Positions 24,856 to 32,720 of a DNA stretch of 35,881 nucleotides are shown piece after piece. The translations under genes and the position numbers were made by a program. The notes under the pieces were generated by a model. That model was given only the letters and a program-made list of their open reading frames with translations, did no database searches and had not been told where the DNA came from. The stretch's first letter is position 1. Each line of letters begins with the position of its first letter. The stretch comes from Leptospira biflexa (GTDB taxonomy: Bacteria; Spirochaetota; Spirochaetia; Treponematales; Rectinemataceae): the NCBI GenBank assembly GCA_020721875.1, contig DYLX01000017.1, forward strand, positions 6,557 through 42,437. The letters run 5' to 3'.

Positions 24856-24861
24856 AGGATA
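24856..24861 (-). promoter_or_regulatory. -10 box of the cupin gene, leaderless arrangement
   Basis: TATCCT on the minus strand ends 6 nt before the ATG at 24849. No clear -35 element was identified. Confidence 0.35.
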
Positions 24862-24911
24862 TGAAAAACTGAATAGAGAAGCAAGCCACGCCACGCCCGT
24901 CTGGGCTTTGA

Positions 24912-25135
24912 AATATAGACCGGATTAACAAATTTTCGACCGGATCAACAGGATTTTTTCATTTGAGAAAAGACCGAACCCTTCCTCCTATCTTTCCCCA
25001 AAAAAAAGGAATTATCCCGTTCATCCTGTCCCATCCCGTCATCCGAAACATTCATCCCGTTCATCCTGTCCTATCCTGCAAATCCTGTCAAAAACTCTTC
25101 ATCCCGTCCTATCCAGCAATCTACTTGTCCAAAAC
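24912..25135 (+). repeat. Palindromic composite repeat, copy 2 with heptamer-like tail
   Basis: The left arm (24943-24970) begins GGATCAACAGGATTTT, and the right arm (24993-25028) contains TTTCCCC-A8-GGAATTATCCC and GTTCATCC. The arms are imperfectly complementary, with a ~22-nt loop between them. A tail of atcccgt/atcctgtc units follows to about 25135. Thirty-three bases (24967-24999) are identical to copy 3. This occupies most of the 357-bp non-coding gap before the ATPase gene. Confidence 0.85.
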
Positions 25136-25194
25136 CCTTTGGATAATTTTCACAATAACGTAAATATTATCTTTATATTTTTCACACCATCGTG

Positions 25195-25200
25195 TAAAAT
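25195..25200 (+). promoter_or_regulatory. -10 box of the DUF4143-type ATPase gene, leaderless arrangement
   Basis: TAAAAT ends 6 nt before the ATG at 25207, at the end of a very AT-rich 60-bp stretch. The octamer TTTTCACA occurs twice in that stretch (25147-25154 and 25179-25186) and could be an operator; this is speculative. Confidence 0.4.
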
Positions 25201-25206
25201 ATCTAC

Positions 25207-26454
25207 ATGATCTCACGTAAAGCGATCGAGAAACTGATACAGCAGGCAAGCAACCATTCAGCAAGCATTATTATCGGTGCTCGGCAGGTGGGCAAATCCA
25301 CACTCCTTGGGATGCTACGTGAAAGACTCGCCCGTCCCTCGCAGATGTTCAACCTTGAAAATCCCTTGCACCTCGCGCTGTTCAATGAAGGTTACACTTC
25401 CTTTATCCGCAACATTCGAACGAACACTATTTTCATCGATGAATTTCAGTACTGCAAAAATATCTCATCGGTGTTCAAAGCGGTGTACGACCTCAATCCT
25501 CAGATTAAAATCTATGCCACTGGCTCATCGTCGATGGGAATCCAGTCGCACCTCAAGGAATCGCTTGCAGGCAGGAAGTTTGAGACGATCTTGTACCCAC
25601 TGTCGTATGGTGAATGGCTATTAAAGGAAAGCCCTGACAAACGCCCGGTGCTATCAGCGGACATCGCCGAGATCACAAGCCCCGACGAGCTCGAAACTCA
25701 CAGGAACCACCTCGGTGAGTTCCTGCGCTATGGCGCTCTTCCAGGACTCCTGTCACTCTCGGATGATCTCGAGAAAAGAGAGTATCTCTTTGGAATCTAC
25801 CAAACCTACATCGCGAAGGATATCAAAGCCTTTCTCAAGGAAGAGTCTGTGCTTTCATTCAACAAGGCTATTACTTGGCTCGCGCTCCACAACGGAGCTC
25901 AGCTCAACAAAAGCATACTCTCCACAGTAGCTGGTATCTCAAGCCGACAAATCGATCGTTATCTCGACGTTCTCGCGGGGACTTTCGTACTCGCGCTTCT
26001 CCCGCCTCTCGCGAACAACAGGGGAAAAGAGCTTACAAAGACCCCAAAGTTTTACCTCTACGATCAAGGAATCATCAACAGCATCATCCAGGATTTCCGG
26101 CCCATCGATCTTCGACCCGACGCGGGTATGCTGAGAGAACAATTTGTCTTTTGGGAACTCCGAAAAAAACTTGATATCCGATACTCACTTCACTATTGGC
26201 GCACCATCGACGGGAAAGAAGTCGATTTCGTGCTCAGGAAGGACCAGGAGCTTCTCCCCATCGAAGTCAAAACCTCTTGGAATCCGCCTGCTATACCGCC
26301 AGGCCTCCGTCATTTCCTAATCCTCTATCCCGAAACGCGCAACGCATTCGTCCTCTACGATGGCCCCGAACACATCAGCCACCATGGTCTCTGTACGATC
26401 CACTTTACCCCGCTCCACAAAGCCTTCGCCATTCCCCTGGTATTGGCAGACTGA
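25207..26454 (+). CDS. AAA-type ATPase with C-terminal DUF4143 domain
   Basis: A 415-residue protein of the 'ATPase (AAA+ superfamily)-like' family AAA_14/DUF4143. Walker A is GARQVGKST (about 23-31), Walker B TIFIDEFQY, sensor region YATGSSSMG, and the family's GRKFETILYPLSYGEW follows. A winged-helix-like middle (VAGISSRQIDRYLDVL) leads to the DUF4143 part, with EVDFVL and PIEVKTS, which resembles a PD-(D/E)xK nuclease core. These genes are common, patchily spread and often multicopy in bacteria and archaea; their role is unknown. The ATG at 25207 lacks a Shine-Dalgarno. The gene is a single unit lying between same-direction repeat copies, which may mark it as an inserted cassette. Confidence 0.9.
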   Translation: MISRKAIEKLIQQASNHSASIIIGARQVGKSTLLGMLRERLARPSQMFNLENPLHLALFNEGYTSFIRNIRTNTIFIDEFQYCKNISSVFKAVYDLNPQIKIYATGSSSMGIQSHLKESLAGRKFETILYPLSYGEWLLKESPDKRPVLSADIAEITSPDELETHRNHLGEFLRYGALPGLLSLSDDLEKREYLFGIYQTYIAKDIKAFLKEESVLSFNKAITWLALHNGAQLNKSILSTVAGISSRQIDRYLDVLAGTFVLALLPPLANNRGKELTKTPKFYLYDQGIINSIIQDFRPIDLRPDAGMLREQFVFWELRKKLDIRYSLHYWRTIDGKEVDFVLRKDQELLPIEVKTSWNPPAIPPGLRHFLILYPETRNAFVLYDGPEHISHHGLCTIHFTPLHKAFAIPLVLAD

Positions 26455-26461
26455 CACACCC

Positions 26462-26720
26462 CTTCTCTTCTCTTTCCCCTAAAAAAGGGGGTTATCCCGT
26501 TCATCCCGTCTCATCCCGTCATCCTGTCGAGATTTTCGACCGGATCAACAAGATGAAAATTTAGACCGGATTACAGGATTATCTGGATCAACAGGATTTT
26601 CCCTTTGGGAAAAGACCGAACCCTTCCTCCTATCTTTCCCCCAAAAAAGGAAGTTATCCTGTTCATCCTGTCTTATCCCGTCATCCTGTCGAGTCTTCTC
26701 CTAATCATCCCGTCGAAATA
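26462..26720 (+). repeat. Palindromic composite repeats, copies 3a (partial) and 3b
   Basis: Copy 3a (about 26477-26550) has only the right half: CCCCT-A6-GGGGG then TTATCCCGTTCATCCCGTC. Copy 3b is complete: left arm 26585-26612, loop 26613-26634, right arm 26635-26668. The right arm's reverse complement shares GGAT-AACAGGAT and GGGAAA with the left arm. No gene is present between the ATPase stop and the MFS stop. Confidence 0.85.
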
Positions 26721-26731
26721 TTGTGCAAATA

Positions 26732-27916
26732 TTACCTCACCGCGGTCAGCTGCTTCCTGAACTTTAGAAAAAGCGCCAGACTCGCCGCCGCGAAGAGCGA
26801 GTAGCTTGCGAAAAGCCAGCGGTAACCAAGGGCCTCCACGATGGTCCCCCCGAGCGCACTCCCGATAAAAGTGGGCAAACCGACGCCAAAGCCCATAAAG
26901 AGCGCCATGCCGGTGGTACGGTCGGCCGGTGGAGTCTTCAGGTTCACAAAAGCGATGGCAGCCGGCTGGAACAGCCCATAGCAGAGCGAATGCAAGAGTT
27001 GCCCGCTGATAGCCCCGCCTGGGCTCGGAAAGAGCGCGTAGATAAGAAGCCTCACCACTATGGCGCCGGACGCGATCGCAATGGCGAGCATCGGACTTTT
27101 CTTGTGAATGAATTTCCAAGAGAGAATGATGAAGGGAATCTCTGACGTGGCGGACAACGCCCACATCGCGCCGACAGCGTGCCAGTGGAGGTCCTCGGTC
27201 AGGTACATCGAGAAGAAAGATCCGATCGGGGCCATCGCGAGCCGGCCGAGGGCTATCACCACCAGGCCTAGCAAGTAGGTTGAATCGAGCCACTTGAAGG
27301 AAAAGGCGATTTTCTCTTTGCGCGGATGTCCCTTGCCGATCTCGGGCAGATAGCCGAGGCTTAGGAGGAAAAAGATGGCGAGCACGCCCATTGCGAGCGC
27401 CATAACCGCGGGCGGGCTTCCCTCGAAACCAGGAAAGAGCTGCGCGATTATCGCGATAACTACGAATCCGACTGAACCAATCGCCCGTACTATGCCATAG
27501 TTCGGCTGCTTTTCCTTGCGCTCGGCGGCGTACTCGATCGCGCGCATCACCGAAGTGTCGAGCACGGGAATCGGTGTCTTGATGCCCAACGACAGCAGCA
27601 CAAGGCTCACAAGGGTGATGATCGGCAAATGGAAAGGAACAAGCAGGCCAAGGCCGGCCAGGATCATAATTGTTGACGCGATGAGGAGCGGTTTCAACCT
27701 GCCAGAGCGGTCGGCGAGCTGCGCGAGGTACATGGGCCCTGTAATTCCAACGAGCTCGAAGAATCCGAGGAAAAAGCCGACCGCCGCGGGGCTGTAGCCG
27801 AGCCTCCGGATCATAAGCTGAAGATATGGCGAGGAGATGCCGTAAATCGTGAAGAGCATAAAATAATTAAAAGAAAAGCGTTGCGATATTTTTCGATAAT
27901 TGAGGTCTGAATTCAT
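26732..27916 (-). CDS. MFS transporter (MFS_1-like, PPP/nucleoside-symporter type)
   Basis: A 394-residue, 12-helix major-facilitator permease. The first helix region reads FNYFMLFTIYGISSPYLQ, loop 2-3 has QLADRSGRLKPLL (the MFS D-R-x-G-R loop), the second half includes MYLTEDLHWHAVGAMWAL, and the end has ALGGTIVEALGYRWLF. This layout is like the MFS_1-like group that includes HcaT- and LacY-related proteins; the substrate is unknown. The ATG at 27916 is preceded by a promoter with TAACCT ending 9 nt before the start and no Shine-Dalgarno. It is convergent with the ATPase gene and downstream of ggt on the same strand, but 290 bp away, so likely separate. Confidence 0.87.
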   Translation of the reverse strand: MNSDLNYRKISQRFSFNYFMLFTIYGISSPYLQLMIRRLGYSPAAVGFFLGFFELVGITGPMYLAQLADRSGRLKPLLIASTIMILAGLGLLVPFHLPIITLVSLVLLSLGIKTPIPVLDTSVMRAIEYAAERKEKQPNYGIVRAIGSVGFVVIAIIAQLFPGFEGSPPAVMALAMGVLAIFFLLSLGYLPEIGKGHPRKEKIAFSFKWLDSTYLLGLVVIALGRLAMAPIGSFFSMYLTEDLHWHAVGAMWALSATSEIPFIILSWKFIHKKSPMLAIAIASGAIVVRLLIYALFPSPGGAISGQLLHSLCYGLFQPAAIAFVNLKTPPADRTTGMALFMGFGVGLPTFIGSALGGTIVEALGYRWLFASYSLFAAASLALFLKFRKQLTAVR

Positions 27917-27925
27917 GTTTGTTTA

Positions 27926-27954
27926 AGGTTATGGCGAAAGGCCGGGAAGGTCAA
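27926..27954 (-). promoter_or_regulatory. Promoter of the MFS transporter gene
   Basis: Minus-strand TTGACC (27954-27949) and TAACCT (27931-27926) are spaced 17 nt apart. The predicted start site is 2-3 nt before the ATG, a near-leaderless message. Confidence 0.5.
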
Positions 27955-28150
27955 TCGGAGCGGGGGAAGTGAGTCATTGACAGTGCCAACGACAACATCG
28001 CCCAGGCCCCCCGGCCAAGCTGGCGTGCTCGCGGCCTATGCTGGGCGCGGCGAGGCGACGGGGGCGCATGCGGCGAGCCGTGTCAAACGCGCCGAGAGCG
28101 CGGCGCGCGAAACCATAAATCCGCGGTGAGCCCTGGCTGGCCAATTCCGC

Positions 28151-28234
28151 GCAGCTCGGCCATCTCACCAACAGGCGATATTCGAGTTCGGGGCAGCTCG
28201 GCCATCTCACCAACAGGCGATATTCGAGTCCGTA
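28151..28234. repeat. 42-bp tandem duplication spanning the 3' end of ggt
   Basis: Two 42-bp units start at 28151 and 28193 with about 37 identical bases (gcagctcggccatctcacca and on). The second unit contains the last seven ggt codons and its TGA; the first is an extra copy in the downstream region. The rest of the 290-bp gap to the MFS gene is GC-rich with no supported gene. Confidence 0.85.
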
Positions 28235-30015
28235 CGCCCCTCGGTGCCGCCCACCAGCGTGCCATTCGGCAGCTTGAGGATAATTTGGCCGCGCCCGAAG
28301 GGACTAGTGTCCTCACTCACCTCGATCTCGTGCCCGCGCGCGGCGAGCGCCTCCACGATGTCGCTTCGGAAAGCGCGCTCCACCGAGAATTTTTTCCCAC
28401 GCATCCACTGCCAGCGCGGTGCATCGAGCGCCTGTTGGGGGTTGAGTCCAAAGTCGACCATGTTCGTGACAACCTGCACGTGACCCTGGGGCTGCATGTA
28501 GCCACCCATCACACCGAATGGGCCGAGCGCCTCGCCGTCTTTGAGGAGGAAGCCGGGGATGATCGTGTGGTAGGTCTTCTTGCGCGGTGCGAGACAGTTG
28601 GGGTGCGAAGGGTCGAGCGAAAAGTCCGCGCCACGGTTCTGCAGGCTGATGCCCGTGCCGCGCACCACAATGCCCGAGCCGAAGCCCATGTAGTTGCTCT
28701 GGATGTACGAAACCATGTTGCCCTCGCCGTCCGCGGTGCAGAGATAGACCGTGCCGGACTTGGGTGGGACCTGCGCTGAGTAGAGTTTTGCCAGGCCTGC
28801 GGGATCGATTTCCCGCGCGCGCAAGGCGCCGTAGCCGGGCTGCAGCAGGTCTGCGTAAGGAAGGCGCATCGCGACGGGGTCGGTGACATGCGCCAAGCCA
28901 TCTGCGAAGGCAATCTTCATTGCCTCCCATTGGAGATGGAAAGTCTCGGCCGATTCACGCTGCGAGAAATTAAATTCTTTCAGGATATTGAGCGCCATGA
29001 GAGCCACGATACCCTGGCCGTTCGGGGGAATTTCGCAGACCGTATAGCCACGGTAGTTCACGCTGATGGGTTCGACCCAGGCCGCGCGGTACTCTTCGAA
29101 GTCCGACTTCGAGAAATAGCCGCCATAGGCCGCACTGTCGGCCACAATACGGTCGGCGAGTTCGCCACAGTAGAAGGCGTCCGCGTTCGACGCACCAATG
29201 AGTTCGAGGGTGCGTGCGTGATTCGGCAGGCGAACAACCTCTCCGGCTTCGGGGGCGCGTCCATCGGGTGCGAAGGTACGGTACCACTCATCGAATTCGG
29301 CCGTGGCACAGGTTTTCCAGTATTTTTCGAAGGCTCTGCGCCACATGCGCGCGAGATTCGCGGAAACGGGGTAGCCGTTCCGCGCGTAGTCGACGGCGGG
29401 CGCGACCACCTGCGAGAGGGGGAGGGCGCCGAAGCGCGACACGAGCTCGGCCCAAGCTTTGGGCGCACCGGGCACCATGGTCGCTATCCAGCCAAGGACA
29501 GGCATGGAGGAGGCGACGCCACCAATAGTGCTGCCACCAGTTGAACCTGCGGTGCCGGCATTCATAGCCGCGCCAGTTGCCGGGCGTGGCCTTGCACCCG
29601 CACTACCACCACCCGCGCCTGCGGTAGTCGCGCTGGCGCCACCCATCGTAGGGCGTGGACTCGCGGCCGCGCCGCTTACCACCGCATCTGCCCCCACCTG
29701 TGCGATGCGCGCGCGCACCTTCTCTATCGAAATATCCTCCGGCGCCCAACCGCTCGCATTGAGCCCGTAGAGCTTCTTCTCCTTCTCGATCCATACGAGG
29801 GCGAAAGCGTCGCTCCCGATACCGTTTGCGGTCGGCTCCACCACCGTAAGGGCCGCCGCTGTCGCCACCGCCGCGTCGACCGCATTGCCACCCGCGCGTA
29901 ACGTCGCGAGCCCTGCCGCCGAAGCCTGCGGCGATGAAGTCGCAACCATGCCGTGCCGGGCGTACACCGGATAGCGTGTCGAGGGGTAGGGCAGGTACGT
30001 AGGGTCGAAATCCAT
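28207..30015 (-). CDS. Gamma-glutamyltransferase-family protein (cytosolic YwrD-like)
   Basis: A 602-residue Ntn-hydrolase-type precursor. The family N-terminus is clear (ATSSPQASAAGLATLRAGG, GIGSDAFALVW, LYGLNASG), and the probable autocleavage nucleophile is T422 in SGTVYLCTADGEGNMVS, aligned with the TTHYSVVD motif of E. coli Ggt. No signal peptide is present, so it should work in the cytoplasm, like YwrD-type relatives, cleaving gamma-glutamyl amides. A low-complexity Ala/Gly/Ser/Thr insert of about 60 residues (112-172) interrupts the region before VLGWIATMVPGAPKAW. The ATG at 30015 has AAGGAG 7 nt upstream. It is last in the opp operon (57 bp after oppF), suggesting it processes imported gamma-glutamyl peptides. 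Activity itself is not proven by sequence. Confidence 0.87.
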   Translation of the reverse strand: MDFDPTYLPYPSTRYPVYARHGMVATSSPQASAAGLATLRAGGNAVDAAVATAAALTVVEPTANGIGSDAFALVWIEKEKKLYGLNASGWAPEDISIEKVRARIAQVGADAVVSGAAASPRPTMGGASATTAGAGGGSAGARPRPATGAAMNAGTAGSTGGSTIGGVASSMPVLGWIATMVPGAPKAWAELVSRFGALPLSQVVAPAVDYARNGYPVSANLARMWRRAFEKYWKTCATAEFDEWYRTFAPDGRAPEAGEVVRLPNHARTLELIGASNADAFYCGELADRIVADSAAYGGYFSKSDFEEYRAAWVEPISVNYRGYTVCEIPPNGQGIVALMALNILKEFNFSQRESAETFHLQWEAMKIAFADGLAHVTDPVAMRLPYADLLQPGYGALRAREIDPAGLAKLYSAQVPPKSGTVYLCTADGEGNMVSYIQSNYMGFGSGIVVRGTGISLQNRGADFSLDPSHPNCLAPRKKTYHTIIPGFLLKDGEALGPFGVMGGYMQPQGHVQVVTNMVDFGLNPQQALDAPRWQWMRGKKFSVERAFRSDIVEALAARGHEIEVSEDTSPFGRGQIILKLPNGTLVGGTEGRTDSNIACW

Positions 30016-30072
30016 GGAAAGGCTCCTTGTGGTTTAAGTGTTGGGCGCGGCAACCCGCGTGATCCTGCGCCG

Positions 30073-31590
30073 CTATTTCGTGTAGAGGTGGCAGGCCACG
30101 AAGTGGTCGGGCTCAATCTCGCGCAGCTCAGGCTTTATCTTCGAACACTCTACCATACGCTTTGGACAGCGCGTATGGAAGGGACAGCCCGGCGGCGGCG
30201 CGATCGCGCTTGGCACCTCACCTTCGAGAATTCGCTCCTTCATCGCCCGATCGCGTACAACAGGCCTCGGCACCGCTTCCAGGAGCGAACTCGTGTAGGG
30301 GTGAAGCGGCGCCCCAAAGAGCTTCTTCGAGGGCGCAAGCTCACAGACATTGCCGAGGTACATCACAAGTATCCGGTCGCAGAAGTGCTTCACCACGCCC
30401 AAATCGTGCGTGATGAAGAAGTAGGTGAGATCTTTTCCCTTGCTAAGCTCGTCGAGCAATTGCAGGATCTGCGCCTGAATCGACACATCGAGGGCCGACA
30501 CCGACTCATCCAGCACCACAAACTTCGGGTCGAGGGCAATGGCGCGCGCGATGCCCACGCGCTGTTTCTGTCCGCCCGATAGCTGGTGCGGATAAGCGTC
30601 GAAGTGGTCGCGCGTGAGCCCCACTTTCTCGAAGAGGGCGATCGCCTTCTCCCTGCGCACGGCGGGAGCGTAATCGGTGTTGATCTTGAAAACCTCTTCA
30701 ATTGCGGAACCCACGGTCTGGCGGGGGTCGAGGCTCGCCGCCGGATCTTGGAACACGATCTGCATGTCACGCCTGAGCGCGCGCATTTCCTCGCGCGTCA
30801 GTTTACCCAGATTAATCCCCGTCTCATAGTTGCGGTCGAGTTTAGCCTGGTAGGCAGGGTCAAGCGCGCGCTCCGTGATGGGCAGCACGTGCATCCCCCG
30901 GTACCGGAACGCCTTCTCGCGGAACTCCTCCGCCTTTCTAAGGTGTGCCTCCACCGTCGCGCGCAACGACTCGATCCGCGCCGCGAGGGCCTTGTCCGGC
31001 GCGCCAGCCACCTTGGCACCGAGAAACTCAGCCTCGAGCTTTGCGAGCTCTTTGAGTTCCTCATGCGCGAGCGCAGACTCCGCCTCAGACTGCGCGAAAA
31101 GTTCCGCGATTTCAGGCAGCTTCTCGTTCAGAATGAGCGAACCGACCGTTCGAGAACCCTCGCGGAGCTGGCGCGACGCATCCTTGCGCAGCTCCTTCAC
31201 ACGCTTCTGAAGCTCGGCGATTTTCGAAGCGTCCTTCTGTGCGTCGAGCTTGGCGATCTGCGCTTCAACCGCCACAGATTTCGCGAAGTAGTCCCTGGCC
31301 CGCCGCTGATAGTTGAGGAGATTCGCAATCTCCTTTTTTACATAGGCGGGCGACACTTCCTCGAGCGTCTTTCCGTGGTAGATACAGGCGCCGCTCGTCG
31401 GCGGGTAGAGCTGTAGAATCGTTCGTCCCAGCGTCGACTTGCCGCAGCCCGACTCGCCCACCACGCCGAACTTCTCGCCCTTATAAATCGAAAAACTGAT
31501 GTCCTCAAGGGCATGAATCGAGACGCCGCGCTTAAGATGAAAATATTTCTTGAGCTTCTTGAGCTCGAGCATCACAGGTCGGTCACTCAT
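30073..31590 (-). CDS. oppF: Oligopeptide ABC transporter ATPase OppF with large helical insertion
   Basis: A 505-residue nucleotide-binding subunit, against about 320-330 in usual OppF/DppF. Walker A GESGCGKST (45-53), Q-loop FQDP (Q281), signature LSGGQ (337-341), Walker B FVVLDES (357-363), switch His395. The C-terminal oligopeptide domain has HPYTSSLLEAVP and four cysteines in the GCPFHTRCPKR...ECSK...ACHL pattern, the possible 4Fe-4S site of this family. Extra residues (about 81-262) lie between the Walker A helix and LTREEMRALRRDMQIVF; they are rich in Lys, Glu, Ala and Leu with heptad spacing, so probably a coiled coil. It overlaps oppD by 4 nt (TGA inside ATGA). All ATP motifs are intact, so it should be active. 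Confidence 0.93.
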   Translation of the reverse strand: MSDRPVMLELKKLKKYFHLKRGVSIHALEDISFSIYKGEKFGVVGESGCGKSTLGRTILQLYPPTSGACIYHGKTLEEVSPAYVKKEIANLLNYQRRARDYFAKSVAVEAQIAKLDAQKDASKIAELQKRVKELRKDASRQLREGSRTVGSLILNEKLPEIAELFAQSEAESALAHEELKELAKLEAEFLGAKVAGAPDKALAARIESLRATVEAHLRKAEEFREKAFRYRGMHVLPITERALDPAYQAKLDRNYETGINLGKLTREEMRALRRDMQIVFQDPAASLDPRQTVGSAIEEVFKINTDYAPAVRREKAIALFEKVGLTRDHFDAYPHQLSGGQKQRVGIARAIALDPKFVVLDESVSALDVSIQAQILQLLDELSKGKDLTYFFITHDLGVVKHFCDRILVMYLGNVCELAPSKKLFGAPLHPYTSSLLEAVPRPVVRDRAMKERILEGEVPSAIAPPPGCPFHTRCPKRMVECSKIKPELREIEPDHFVACHLYTK

Positions 31591-32570
31591 CTGGCTTCCT
31601 CTTTCACCTTATGGCAAGCGACAATGTGCCCCGGCGCGTACTCGAACTCTGCCGGAATCTCACGCCTGCAGCGCTCGGTTGCATACAAACACCGAGGGTG
31701 GAACCTGCAGCCCCCGATTTCCTCGGTCACATGCGGAAGCGTACCCGGAATCGCCTGGATAACAAAGTCGTCCTTGTCGACATTGGGCACTGCATTCAAA
31801 AGTCCCTGTGTGTAGGGGTGCTTCGGCGCGTTGATAATGTCCGCTACCGGCCCCTCCTCAACCTTCATGCCCGAGTAGAGGACCACCACGCGGTCCGCGA
31901 TCTCCGCCACCACGCCGAGATCGTGCGTAATAAAGAGAATGCCCGCATTCATGTCTTTTTTCAGTGTGTTAAGCAGGGCGAGCACCTGCTTTTGAATCGT
32001 CACGTCGAGAGCGGTGGTCGGTTCGTCTGCGATAATGAGGCTCGGTTGCAGCGACATTACGAGGGCGATCATAATGCGCTGGCGTAAGCCCCCGCTTAGC
32101 TGGAAAGGAAACTGCCTGAGCCGTTCCACGGGATTCGCCACTCCTACTTTTTTAAGCTGCTGAATCGCGAGTTCGCGCGCGGCCTTGGGCTCCATCTTCT
32201 TGTGGTAGCGCAAGCCCTCGGTGAGCTGGTAGCCGATCGTGAGGAGCGGATTGAGCGCCGTCATGGGCTCCTGGAAAATCATCCCCGCCTTCTCGCCGCG
32301 CAGGGCGTTGCGCTCTTTGTGGCTAAGTCCTGTAAGTTCCTGTCCATCGAGCACAATGCTCCCCGAGGCGACTCTGGCGTTCAGTGGCAGCAAGTCCATA
32401 ATGGTCAGCGCGGTTACGCTCTTGCCGCATCCCGACTCGCCCACCATACAGACCGTCTCGTTCTTGTGAATGTTGAACGAAATACCACGCAGCACCGGGT
32501 AGTCCTTTTTGGCGATGCGGAAGGTCGTGACCAAATTATTCACTTCGAGGATCGTTTCCATAGGCTCCAT
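31587..32570 (-). CDS. oppD: Oligopeptide/dipeptide ABC transporter ATPase OppD
   Basis: A 327-residue nucleotide-binding subunit that pairs with OppF to power peptide import through OppB/OppC. Walker A GESGCGKSV, Q-loop FQEPMTALNP, signature LSGGLRQRIMIA, Walker B LIIADEPTTALD, switch histidine in FITHDLGVV. The C-terminal oligopeptide domain has HPYTQGLLNAVP and a cysteine set GCRFHPRCLYATERC...ACHK. Length is typical. The ATG at 32570 is used; another ATG three codons in (32561) has GGAG very close by and remains possible. Its stop overlaps the oppF start by 4 nt. It is separated from oppA by a 224-bp gap holding hairpins and a tandem repeat. Confidence 0.95.
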   Translation of the reverse strand: MEPMETILEVNNLVTTFRIAKKDYPVLRGISFNIHKNETVCMVGESGCGKSVTALTIMDLLPLNARVASGSIVLDGQELTGLSHKERNALRGEKAGMIFQEPMTALNPLLTIGYQLTEGLRYHKKMEPKAARELAIQQLKKVGVANPVERLRQFPFQLSGGLRQRIMIALVMSLQPSLIIADEPTTALDVTIQKQVLALLNTLKKDMNAGILFITHDLGVVAEIADRVVVLYSGMKVEEGPVADIINAPKHPYTQGLLNAVPNVDKDDFVIQAIPGTLPHVTEEIGGCRFHPRCLYATERCRREIPAEFEYAPGHIVACHKVKEEAR

Positions 32571-32624
32571 AGACGCATCCGTTAGATGAAATTATGGCAT
32601 GCGAAGGGCCAGGTGGTGTCAGCC

Positions 32625-32720
32625 GCGCATGTCGGCCGACGCGCAAGGCAGCCAAGGGTCAGACCCCGCCCTGCGCATGTCGGCCGACGCGCAAGGCGGA
32701 CAGGGGTCAGACCCCGCCCC
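32625..32720. repeat. 48-bp tandem duplication between oppA and oppD
   Basis: Two 48-bp units (32625-32672 and 32673-32720) each hold two palindromes: gtcggccgac and a gggtcagaccc-type sequence (perfect as ggggtcagacccc in the second unit). A traces-only third unit may precede them. A further 5-bp hairpin (32732-32748) lies nearer the oppA stop. The 224-bp gap has no gene. The structures could limit read-through or protect oppA mRNA. Confidence 0.85.

Noticed and set aside
23600..26720. CRISPR-like array from repeated atcctgt units
   Set aside because: Unit spacing is irregular and short, copies are palindromic composites, and no cas genes are present.
27974..28316. Small minus-strand genes over the 42-bp repeat
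   Set aside because: They overlap the ggt end or the MFS leader region, lack ribosome sites and simply repeat the duplicated DNA.
30586..31416. 276-aa open frame on the plus strand
   Set aside because: Antisense to the oppF insertion; Leu/Arg/Glu-rich because it mirrors the helical codons. Considered as evidence against the insertion being coding, but the oppF frame is uninterrupted and resumes correct motifs after it.
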